Of a stretch of 64,000 nucleotides of DNA, positions 47,350 through 57,200 are shown in pieces (position 1 is the first letter of the stretch; every line of letters begins with the position of its first letter). This DNA is from Beroe forskalii (Eukaryota; Ctenophora; Nuda; Beroida; Beroidae), in the NCBI GenBank assembly GCA_011033025.1, contig WFMF01000457.1, positions 1 through 64,000 on the forward strand. The letters run 5' to 3'. Under the pieces are notes generated by a model that was given only the letters and a program-made list of their open reading frames with translations, searched no databases and was not told where the DNA came from. Made by a program: the position numbers and the translations under genes.

Positions 47350-48349
47350 ACGGCTTTTCTAAAAGATTATCATTGGAATGCTGACTGCAGGGCAGAGCAT
47401 CTCCAATTCCAATGAAACAAATGAGCTTTGGACAATTATTTGAGATACATCACTTATCATTATGAGGTTGTATGAGGTTCTAAGAATGAGTAAATAGCTC
47501 TTATTAGTTCTTTAGTTATTACTCTACTATTTCGTCAATCATTCAAACTAGAATTAGAGAAAACTTTTGCTATTCTTATTATTTCTGCTGAAGTTGTTGG
47601 TCGTTAAAACAAATCATTATCGGCAGTTGAGACTTGAGAGTGACGTCATTATCATTGTTCAAACGTTTGGTTGGATTATATTTCAAAAGATGTTTACTTC
47701 AGGTTAAGTGGAATGTTTCAAATGTATTCCACTCTAGTATAGATAGGAAACGATTAAAAACTTGATCCCGAACATGTTTGCAGATCACTTGCTTACTGGA
47801 GGGTTCGGAAAATAAAGCGGATTTCTTTTTCGCACATCAGCCTTCTACGTATAGATTCTATCAAAAGCACATAATTTTGCACGTCTTTATCTAGCCCTCT
47901 GTCAATCGAGTAATCTGCACACATGCATTATTGCTGTCTGCTGAGTTATGGATAATTGCAAACGATTATGATATATACAGATTCATTGTATAATGTATGT
48001 ACTATATTTCTGTCTGAATTGATGTTTCCTTGCATGAAATTGTCATAGCTTATCCTTCAAATTTATTGAAAAGTTGAAATGTGAGTGCCATGGTTACCTT
48101 TGGCCTTTCAAGGTTAATATCAGAGATAATTATGCCTTTAAACTAGCTCACATTACAATATTACATTTCAAGTTAACTTTTATCATGCAATACAGTATTA
48201 CTTTTGAAAGCAAATCCTTGATAATAAATGATTGCTCACACCAAATGTCTAAAGTACTAAGAATTGATAATAATGTAGCAAAATTCCACTAATTGTAAAG
48301 TTCTAAACCCATTATCCCTCTAACCCCATTACCATTTGAGAATCTAGGT
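47350..48349. other. M6 3' flank and F5 upstream region
   Basis: Aligns with 29908-30866 of unit A. It starts with the shared tail 3' UTR and ends with the ECHS1-like 5' flank and TAGGT before the F5 start. No gene. Confidence 0.6.
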
Positions 48350-48964
48350 ATGTTGAGGACAGTCCTATCGAAGTTTACTTGTCCCCTGACTCTCACAGCA
48401 GCCAAACTACTGAGCTGTGGGGCTGCCCCTCCTTCACCACATCCACCAAGGTTAGAACTGCAGCTCCTTTCCAGGAAGCTTTCTGGAAGTCCGGATTCTG
48501 GCATAAATCTGCCAGTTTACGATGAAATGCCAAGCTTTGTTCCCAGATTAGAACCCTTCCCTCCAGAAGCAGAGAGGTTGACACAGCAGTCGCATGCGGC
48601 TGCTGAAGTTAACCTCACTGCTTCTGCAGGGGCCACCAATTATTCACTGATGCCAGAAGTTCCACTGAAGATCGGGTCTGAAGACATCACTCATGATGGG
48701 AAGAAAATTTGTATTTGTCTGTCAAGTCCTAGAAGGATTGAACCATTGTCAATATACTTTTATATTTTATCGCTTCTTATATCACAAATACTTCAACAAA
48801 CACAGGACCTTCTTATGGCATACCTGCTGCTACTTAAAGAAAATTATCTACTGAAAACATTTCTAGAAGTACTACTGCATTTCCCAAGACAGCTGAAACC
48901 CCTATTGCCAACAATCCACCAAAGAAAACACGGTATAGAAAGCACAAGTAAACGGCTTTTCTAA
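48350..48964 (+). CDS. F5: chimeric ECHS1-presequence / MAEL-tail gene with rearranged 3' half
   Basis: 204 residues. The leader MLRTVLSKFTCPLTLTAAKL is the closest of all to ECHS1 (MLRTVLSR...LTAARLLSC). It joins the MAEL tail at PPSPHPPRLELQLLSRKLSG. After VPLKI, at about 48672, some 240 bp of tail are missing. They are replaced by about 90 bp of unrelated sequence (SEDITHDGKKICICLSSPRR). Tail homology then resumes in the +1 frame, giving a Leu-rich C-terminus that ends ESTSKRLF. The product would therefore have a different end from F1 and F3. Confidence 0.6.
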   Translation: MLRTVLSKFTCPLTLTAAKLLSCGAAPPSPHPPRLELQLLSRKLSGSPDSGINLPVYDEMPSFVPRLEPFPPEAERLTQQSHAAAEVNLTASAGATNYSLMPEVPLKIGSEDITHDGKKICICLSSPRRIEPLSIYFYILSLLISQILQQTQDLLMAYLLLLKENYLLKTFLEVLLHFPRQLKPLLPTIHQRKHGIESTSKRLF

Positions 48965-49698
48965 AAGATTATCATTGGAATACTGTCCCCAGTGCAGTCT
49001 TCTTTTCCTGACTTAGCTCTGTGGAGCAGAGCACCTCTGATGAGAGTTGGAGTGTTTTAAATTGGAAGATACTGATCTATTAGCAGAACAATTTTGGTCA
49101 CCACCACAATTTATTTTCAAAAGAAATAATGGAGTGATGGTCTTTCTCAGTGATGTTTTGAGAATTCCTGTACTTGCTCGAATACTATTAACTTTGAGAA
49201 AGTCTAAAAGGCATTTGAGGGTGATGTCATTGTCATGGTGTAGAATTTTGATTGGTTGATTATATAACATCAAATGATAATTTCCACTGAATTTTAAGTG
49301 ATTGTTTCAAAGGTATTCCACTCCAGAAACTGATTATATTAATTTGATCCTGAACATAATTGTAGACATCTGATAGATTGATCTTTTAAAAATATATTAT
49401 TATTTACCTATGCAGAATTTTTCTATTTATGCCGGATTTAATGTTTCCTTGTCTAAAATTTCACTTGAACGCCGAGAATTTGCATCAGAGATACCTAATC
49501 ATGCCCCTACTCCTCTAGGACCTCATAATGTCACATTTCAAATCAACTCTAAAATTGTCATTTCCAGGCTATATTACATCCTATAGAAAATCCTTAATTA
49601 TACAGTTGCAGTGATTGCTTTTACTAAGAATATAAAGTAACGTAATAAAATTCCACTTTTAAGCCTCTTTTTTCTCTAACTCCATTACCATTATAGGT
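48965..49698. other. F5 3' flank and F6 upstream region
   Basis: Common tail 3' UTR, spacer and ECHS1-like flank (AAGAATATAAAGTAACGTAA, CCATTACCATTATAGGT). This is the clean counterpart of the error-rich 35826-36558. No gene. Confidence 0.6.
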
Positions 49699-50406
49699 AT
49701 GATGAGCCCACTCCTACCCCACTGCACTGGCAGCCCCCTGACTCTCACAGCAGCCACACAACCCGGCCGTGGGGCTGACTCTCATTTCCCGCCCCCACCA
49801 GGGCTGGAACTGCAGCTCCTTTCCAGGAAGCTCCCTGGATGTCCGGATTCATCTGCCAGTTTACATCTACCAGTTTATGCTGGAGGGCAAAGCTTTATTC
49901 CCAGATTGGAACCCTTCCCTCCAGAAGCAGGGAGGTTAGCACAGCAGTCGCATGCGGCTGCTGAAATTAACCTCACTGCTTCTGCAGGGGCCACCAATTA
50001 TTCACTGATGCCAGAAGTTCCACTGAGGATCGAACCTGCGATCACCGATGAACAGGATACCATTCCAAGGAGCGGGATTTCTGATTCTGCTTGGGATCAG
50101 TCTGCTCTTACAACTAATTCTACTGAAATATTTGGAAGCAGCCCTAACTACACAAGGAGATCTGAAAGTACAAGCCCCAGCAAACCTTCATACCCTCCAG
50201 GATTCGGACCTAAACCTATGTATAAAGATTTTGTCGCTACGTTCATCACAAATACTACAACAAACACAATACCTGCTGCAACTAAAACAATATCATCTGC
50301 TGAAAACATTTCTAGAAGTACTACTGGATTTTCCAAGGCAGCTGAAACGGCTTTTCTAAAAGATTATCATTGGTATTATCTTCCCAGTGCAGTCTTCTTT
50401 TCCTGA
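49699..50406 (+). CDS. F6: chimeric ECHS1/MAEL-tail gene with read-through C-terminus
   Basis: 235 residues. The leader MMSPLLPHCTGSPLTLTAAT is followed by QPGRGADSHFPPPPG, so the LLSC end of the ECHS1 presequence is replaced. The MAEL tail then runs to STTGFSKAAET. A deletion of the basic end and its stop codon lets the frame continue into the former 3' UTR, ending AFLKDYHWYYLPSAVFFS. F4 shares this deletion, so it predates the unit duplication. The leader is less presequence-like than in F5. Confidence 0.6.
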   Translation: MMSPLLPHCTGSPLTLTAATQPGRGADSHFPPPPGLELQLLSRKLPGCPDSSASLHLPVYAGGQSFIPRLEPFPPEAGRLAQQSHAAAEINLTASAGATNYSLMPEVPLRIEPAITDEQDTIPRSGISDSAWDQSALTTNSTEIFGSSPNYTRRSESTSPSKPSYPPGFGPKPMYKDFVATFITNTTTNTIPAATKTISSAENISRSTTGFSKAAETAFLKDYHWYYLPSAVFFS

Positions 50407-51600
50407 CTTAGCTCTGTGTAGCAGAGCACCTCTGATGAGAGGTGGAGTGTTTTAAATTGGAAGATACTGATCCAACGACCAACAACAAACCCCATTTTGA
50501 TCATCACCGGAATTTATTTCATAATGAACAATATTGTTTGAATCTCTTTACTACAGTATATAATCAAGAGCAGCATAAGAGTTTTTCGATGGTCTCAGAT
50601 CATCTGATTTGAAAGAGTGAAGGGAAGATCTTAGGGCGCAAGTTTAAAACTTTTAAATGATAGTACCGGGTGTTCACGGCAGTTGTTCCTAACTTTGAGC
50701 GACGATTGTGGGAGAACCAAAGCAGATAGGCTTACCAAACTTTGAAAAATGGTTCAAAATGGCTATTAAATAGTGACTAGCTATCCCAGCTGATTTTTTT
50801 GATGATTTTTTTTTCAATGTTGCCATACTGGACGTAAGAAGTTCGACATGTTCCCGGTCACCTAGGGCCTTGAAATTTTGGTTGGATGAACTCTGACATC
50901 TATTTAACACTGTGTAAAAATTTCAGAAAGATCCAATAAGTCGTTTTGATTTTATGAACAATTATGTAAACAGTATAAACACGCCGTACGCGTACTGCAG
51001 CACAATTCACAACAAAACATAAACAACAAGGCCCTAGGTGAACGGGGACAAAATCATCAAAAAATTCAGCTGGGATAGCTATTCACTATTTTATAGCCAT
51101 TTTGAACCATTTTTCAAAGTTTGGTAAGCCTATCTGCTTTGGTTCTCCCACAATCGTCACTCAAAATTAGGAACAACTGCCGTGAACACCCGGTATATGA
51201 TACGATATAGTTTATCTGTATTCTGTGTGCATCTTTCATTATAAATGATATGCAGTTGAGAATGACGTCATTATGATAGTTTTACCAACACAGAAAACTG
51301 TACCTTACGTAGCTTTTCTGTAGAATTGCTGTGATTTGAACCGTTCATATTATCCCCACAGTGAATTATTTTTATCTACTAACCACAGTACAGAATTGCT
51401 GTACCCTGATCAATCCATGTCGGTTAAGTTAGGGAAAGGTAGGAGAGAAGATCATGCTACAATAATATAAGAAACATAAGTTAATAATGAACAAGTGAAG
51501 AATGAATGGTACTACTATTCAATGTGGGTTGAGGTATTTAATGTGGGTTGAGTGTAAAGAGTGTCAGTGATCTGAATCCAGCACGATTCTACGCACTTTG
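50407..51600. other. F6 3' flank with the foldback element
   Basis: Matches 37201-38990 of unit A in part. It carries the foldback element, listed separately, and otherwise no gene. The spacer after the element is shorter than in unit A. Confidence 0.55.
50666..51193. mobile_element. Foldback element, 528 bp, unit B copy
   Basis: The termini CCGGGTGTTCACGGCAGTTG and CAACTGCCGTGAACACCCGG are perfect inverted repeats. They extend inwards for about 140 bp (GGGAGAACCAAAGCAGATAG; GCTATCCCAGCTGATTTTTT) and are flanked by TA on each side. The middle contains no transposase. It is better preserved than the unit A copy at 37501-38023. Confidence 0.8.
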
Positions 51601-52620
51601 TCTGTTTGAACCCTTTTTTCTTAAATAAACCCCCCATTTTTGTTTTCTAATAAAATTATTTTTTATTACAATTCCTTTCATATTTTTTGTTTTGGAAATT
51701 TATCAATTTTTTTAAAAACCCCGAAAATCTTAAGGGTCCCCTTTGGTAAAAAAAAAACTTTTTATTTACAAATTTTTTAAACTTATTTAAATTCTTCCTT
51801 TTAAATTATTCCAGGGGAAAAAATTAGGGGTTTGGGGAAAAAAATAAAATATTAGAAAATGGTTTTAAAAGAGATTTATTTTTATCATTGTCCAAAAAAA
51901 AGGGCATAAAGGAATGGGGATTTTTAAATTTGTTTTTTTTAAAAATTTTAAAATTATTCCAATAAAAAAATGGTATTTATTTTCTTTATGGTAAAAAAAA
52001 TCCAATTAAATTTTTTTCCAAATTTTCTGACCATTAAAAAAACTTTATCTTTTTTCAAATTTGAATTCTAGTAAACTCCAAACCCCACAAAGCCCATTTG
52101 TTAAATTCATTCCAATACTTGTCACTTTAATTAAACCCCCTTTTAAACCTCAAAAAGACCAATATTTTTTTTTTTTAAAAAATAAATATGTGTTTCCGCA
52201 AAATTTTCAAACATAGAAGCAAAAGTAATGTGTTTTCTAATGAAAAAAGGGGCATCTGTTTTCAAAAATCAAAAAATTTAAAAAAAAAAATTTTTTAGAA
52301 AATTATCTTTTAAAAAAAGGAGAAAAAAATGAAAAATTTAGAAAATCCTTGGGGTTTCTTTTAGGGGGGAATAAAAAAATAGATTTTATGAAAAACGGGT
52401 TCTTTTCTGGTTTTTTTTTTAAATTTTATCCCCTTTTTAGACTCACTTCAATTTTTATTATCCCTGTTCTAATTGCTATATTTAAAAATTATAAAGTGCA
52501 TTTTATTTCATTTAAAATTTAAGTTATTAAATTTTATATTTTTTTGTAATTTGTTTTAAAGTTTCATTCTCAAACCCGCTTTTCCTTCAAACTAATCAAA
52601 AAATGAGTCCCTGAGTTCTC
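51600..52620. other. Homopolymer-rich, probably low-quality consensus
   Basis: The sequence is saturated with A, T, C and G runs. It aligns only loosely with 39000-40010 of unit A, where normal sequence is present: unit A reads CTCATTCAGACTCCATCATC where this block reads TTTTTAGACTCACTTCAATT. Homology is normal again from about 52620. It looks like unpolished sequence and I would not interpret it biologically. Confidence 0.5.
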
Positions 52621-52815
52621 AATGTTTTGCAACACCAAGCTAATAATATTGGATGTTGCAACACAAATTGTAACATTTTGATTAATCAACCATTGCTATA
52701 CAATGTTACTTTGAAAAGCACTTGTCCTATTGTATTTTTGTATTGTATTGTATATTTAGCGGTGTTCTCACTGTCTATATCCTCTTCTCACCACAAACTC
52801 CTCTGCTAGGTAGGT

Positions 52816-53655
52816 ATGCTGCGGACCGTTCTCTCCCGGTGTAACCCCCTGACAGCAGTCAGGTTGCTGAGCTGTGATGCTGCCTCTTACGAGACTGTCC
52901 TGGTTGAGAAGCACGAGAGTGTGGCCCTTATCACCCTCAACCGTCCCAAAGCCCTCAACTCCATCAACCTCCAACTCATTGACGATCTGAACGCTGCGGT
53001 GGTGGCTGCTAACGGAGACAATGATGTCGGGGCTATCGTTTTGACGGGCTCTAAGAAAGCCTTCGCAGCGGGAGCTGACATTAAGATGATGGAGCCGATG
53101 TCCTTCTCTGACACCTACAAGCTAGGTCTCTTCAATGACTTGGAGCACGTTACAAAGGGCAAGAAACCTATTATTGCTGCTGTCAATGGCTTTGCTTTGG
53201 GAGGGGGATGTGAGCTGGCTATGATGTGTGATATTATCTACGCTGGAGACAAGGCTAAGTTCGGACAGCCTGAGATAACTCTGGGAGTGTTGCCTGGTGC
53301 AGGAGGCACTCAGAGACTCACTAGGTCTGTGGGAAAGAGTAAAGCCATGGAGATGTGTCTGACAGGTAACTTCATTGATGCTGCTGAAGCTAAACAGATA
53401 GGTCTAGCTGCACAGGTGTATCCTAGCGAGGAATTGGTGGACAAGTCAATCGAGACAGCTAAGAAGATAGCCTCGTTCTCTAAGATGGCAGTGGCTATGA
53501 ACAAGGAGGCTGTCAATGTGGCGTATGAAACCTCACTGCAGCACGGACTGGACTACGAAAAGCGGCTTTTCTACGCCTCCTTCGCCACCAAAGATCAAAA
53601 GGAGGGCATGGGAGCCTTTGTGGAGAAGAGAAAACCCGACTTCAAAGATGAGTAG
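52816..53655 (+). CDS. ECHS1: ECHS1-B: mitochondrial short-chain enoyl-CoA hydratase, second copy
   Basis: Complete, 279 residues, single exon. It differs from ECHS1-A at A15V in the presequence and at one Thr to Ala change (FIDAAEAKQ). Both catalytic Glu (E133, E153), the oxyanion segment and the C-terminus are intact. Most nucleotide differences are silent, which suggests either recent duplication with constraint or gene conversion. MAEL (M7) starts 546 bp downstream in the same direction. Confidence 0.95.
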   Translation: MLRTVLSRCNPLTAVRLLSCDAASYETVLVEKHESVALITLNRPKALNSINLQLIDDLNAAVVAANGDNDVGAIVLTGSKKAFAAGADIKMMEPMSFSDTYKLGLFNDLEHVTKGKKPIIAAVNGFALGGGCELAMMCDIIYAGDKAKFGQPEITLGVLPGAGGTQRLTRSVGKSKAMEMCLTGNFIDAAEAKQIGLAAQVYPSEELVDKSIETAKKIASFSKMAVAMNKEAVNVAYETSLQHGLDYEKRLFYASFATKDQKEGMGAFVEKRKPDFKDE

Positions 53656-54201
53656 TTTGTAAACCTGATATGATTTATCTAAAACATTTTATAACGTTTC
53701 ATTAGTGTTAATTAAAGTTCTGTTTGGCTGTCAGATTCAGTGACATATAAACTCTCTAACTTATTATTTTTACTCATTACTAAAGTTGAATCACCATCTA
53801 AATGATTTCGTGGTTTGATTCGTTGCCTGAGGCGTGCAGTGCTGTGGATTTGTTAATACAACGACTGCTTTTTAATGTATATTGTGTTCTGTTTTACTGT
53901 CAGAGATCTATATTTTATCAGATCGCGTTTTCCATGCTATAGGATTCAATGATTCACGATTATTTTACAAGTTTCGTATTTCTTGCGCTTTCTGACTTGT
54001 GGCCTTAAATACTGCCAAGTTCCATGCAATACATGATTATTGAACTTTAAAATGCTTTACAATTTCCATTAGTTAGGATTCTGCTGTTATGCTCTCATTT
54101 GGTTTGTGAGTTCGTGTGTGTATGTGAGAAATGACTAAATGAGGACTGTATTTCTGCGATATTTTAACAATAATTACTAAGTCTATAGTCCCTATAGAGC
54201 G
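53656..54201. promoter_or_regulatory. ECHS1-B 3' flank and M7 promoter region
   Basis: The 546-bp intergenic gap should contain the ECHS1 3' UTR and the MAEL promoter. It is nearly the same as 41054-41580. No clear TATA or initiator can be singled out. Confidence 0.4.
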
Positions 54202-57200
54202 ATGGAGATATCATTGCCAGGCGAACAAGTCCTGCCTCTCCCCAAACTCTCTAACAAGAACAAGAAGAATAACCAGAAGAACAAACCTAATGGCTTCATT
54301 TGCTTTGCGAACGCTCAAAAGAAAACTCTGGCTTCCCAATACAACATCAGAGGTTAGTTGACATGACACTATTTGACACTTTTTCACTGTAAATATGTTT
54401 TACATACTTCGTAGTGCCATTCGCCCTTAATCACAATAATGGTATCATTTTATAATTCCCGTTCCCAAACAAATTTTCCGCTAAGGCGCTAACTTACCTG
54501 CCAACCTGGTGTTATGTTGTGTAACACGTGATATTTCCTAATAAACACGTGATATTTGACATTTCTTTAGACTCTTGGCTGACCAGTAGCGCGTTTGATA
54601 ATCGTTCACGTGCTTCACAGCGAACTGGTTAGTCTTTGTTATTTGACGACTGCATAACGTCCGATGTGTCATGTGACTGAGACACGTGGCTTAGTTATTT
54701 TTAGTGACAAGAGCTCCGTGCTATAGCTGACAGCCATTCGCTAATTTGATTTACTTATACTTTTACGGAACACGCAACGATATTTTAGTAGAGGTCTTCA
54801 GCACTTGACAATAATAGATTAGCGGCGCGGCGCGCGCGCCGCGCAATCAAAGATACGTAGTTTGCGCTGCATGACGTACTGGTGTCACAGACACGTAGTC
54901 TGACTTACTGGTGTCAAAGATGCGTTATCTGACTTACTTGTGTCAAAGATACGTAGTTTGGTGTACTGGTGTCAAAGATACGGAATCTGCCTTACTGGTG
55001 TCAAAGATACGTAGTTTGACGTACTGGTGTCAAAGATACGTAGTCTGGCGTACTGGTGTCAGATGCTTTGTCTGACTTACTGGTGTCAAAGATACGTAGT
55101 TTGACGTACTGGTGTCAAAGATGCGTAGTTTGGTGTACTGGTGTCTTAGATACGTTGTCTGACTTACTGCTTCTAGAGATAGGATTAAACAGGATTAAAC
55201 AGGATTAAACAAATAATGATCAAATTACAATCGTAATGTCTGATCCCTATATAAAAGAAATGTTAAAATGATATTATCTAGGTGATCAAATATTTAAAAA
55301 AACGTGAATGAGTAAATGAGTAAATGTAGATCAAATTTAAAAAGAATTAAAATGATGCAAGATTTTAAGCAAAAATCAACACATCTAGACTTTAAATTAA
55401 CAAGGCAACGTCACACTCAGATACTCGGAAAAACAAAAAGCACAATTACCCAATTAACTAATAAAGTGAATCAAAATTTAAAGTAATAAAGTAATAAATT
55501 AGACATATAAAGCAAACACAAATCATTCACAAAGTTCTCAAAAAATTTACACTGGAGAAAAGCCTAATAGTCCATGGTGTTTTCGACCGAATCATCCTTC
55601 GGGAATCTCAGTTTGTGACACCGGTGCAGGAATCTTGCCAGTTCTTTTACATGAAGGGGGTGCGAGAAGATATCTTTGTAGTGCCGATTCTTGATGAGGT
55701 TCTGAGTCACATCCCATAATGTGTTCCTTGGCTCATCATAGAGTGAACAAATATTGAGAAGGTGGTTTTCATCTTCTATGATTGGCTCAAAGAAGGGCAG
55801 TTTGCTGAGGAGGAAAACATCTTCGGAACAGCAATGAGGGCATGTTCTGTTTGCAATGTCCTGCCTTAGGGAGCCGTACCTTCCGGTTTCTACTCTGAGT
55901 TGATGGGAGCTTGAACGAAGCTGGGCTATGCGCCGGGTTTCATTTCTGGACAGCCAAATGTTTAAGTAGCATTCGATTTCGAATTTTTCTTTGAATGCGT
56001 TGTAGAAAGTTAACTTGGCGTTTGTTTCTTTCTCACGTTTCCAGGAAGCAATGAAGAATTCTCGAAGGTTACTCCTAATTTGACTAGGGTAGACATTTTC
56101 TGCTCTTCTGGATGTGGCAACCTGTCCCTTGACAGTATCGATGTTTTTGTACCAGCTCAGTCCAAGGTTTCTTTGCTCGCAGAAAGCATGTCTGGCTAGT
56201 GCAGGAGAATCTTCAGTGTCCATTAGTTGCAGGCGATTGAAGTAAGAGAAGACTTGCTTTGAGAGCTCAATTCCGAGTGGATACCTTCCACTGTCTCCCA
56301 AAGAGGGCTGTTTGAAGTCTTCTTGTGGACACCAACAGACCATTTCAGGAAAGCCAGGTGTACGTTTTCAAGAGGGTCTTTGCCAATTGATTTCAGGACT
56401 TCCATCTTGTTGCTGTTCATGCTGGTTAACTCCTTGAATAGATGGGTCTCAGGCAGCCATACTTGGCATCCATATCCTACAACTGGTACAATCAGTGCAT
56501 CAAAGAGTTTGTACAGGATGGTTCTTCTCAGAGATCCCACGTCTATCATTTTCTTTAGGGAGAAATAGCTCCTGAGGCCTTTCTGGCGCAGCTTCTGTTG
56601 GGCATTATTGAATGATCCTGTCAGTGTAAATGTTATTCCCAGATAACAGTATTCACGCACTGATTGGATGCTGGTTTCTCCATACATGAAGTCACAACTT
56701 TCTTTGAGGATTCTGCCGGACTTGTTGAAAACCATGATTGCAGTTTTGTCCATGTTCACTATGAGACCCCATTGGTAGCAGTATTCATGCAGAACAGAGA
56801 GCATTGATTGAAGACTGGCTTTGTCTTGGGCCATGAGCACCAGGTCATCTGCCCAGAGTAGATGGGAGACTTCAACACCATTAAGCATAGGGACTTTACT
56901 TGCGGCTTAGAGATATGTCTAGTGATTGCAGGCTTTGCGAGACAAGGACCCTGGTCCTCAGATCTTTGTGGACTGTGTGACCCAAATCTCAACTCTTTAC
57001 AGGTCCTCAGACCCCCCTAATCTCAACTCTTGACACATTCCCCCAGATCCCCTTATCTCACCTGATGTATTCCCCAGGTCCTCAGATGCTAGTGGAGCTG
57101 TGTGACCCGCTGTGGAGGAAACTAACTCCTGACGAGAAGAAGGAGTGGACGCAGCGAGCTAAGGAGGAGTACGCACGGAGCGTGGGAAAGAAACCCGGGG

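Noticed and set aside
56223-56888. Host gene in MAEL intron 1
   Set aside because: The WADD palm motif, target duplication and 3' tandem repeat show it is a LINE fragment.
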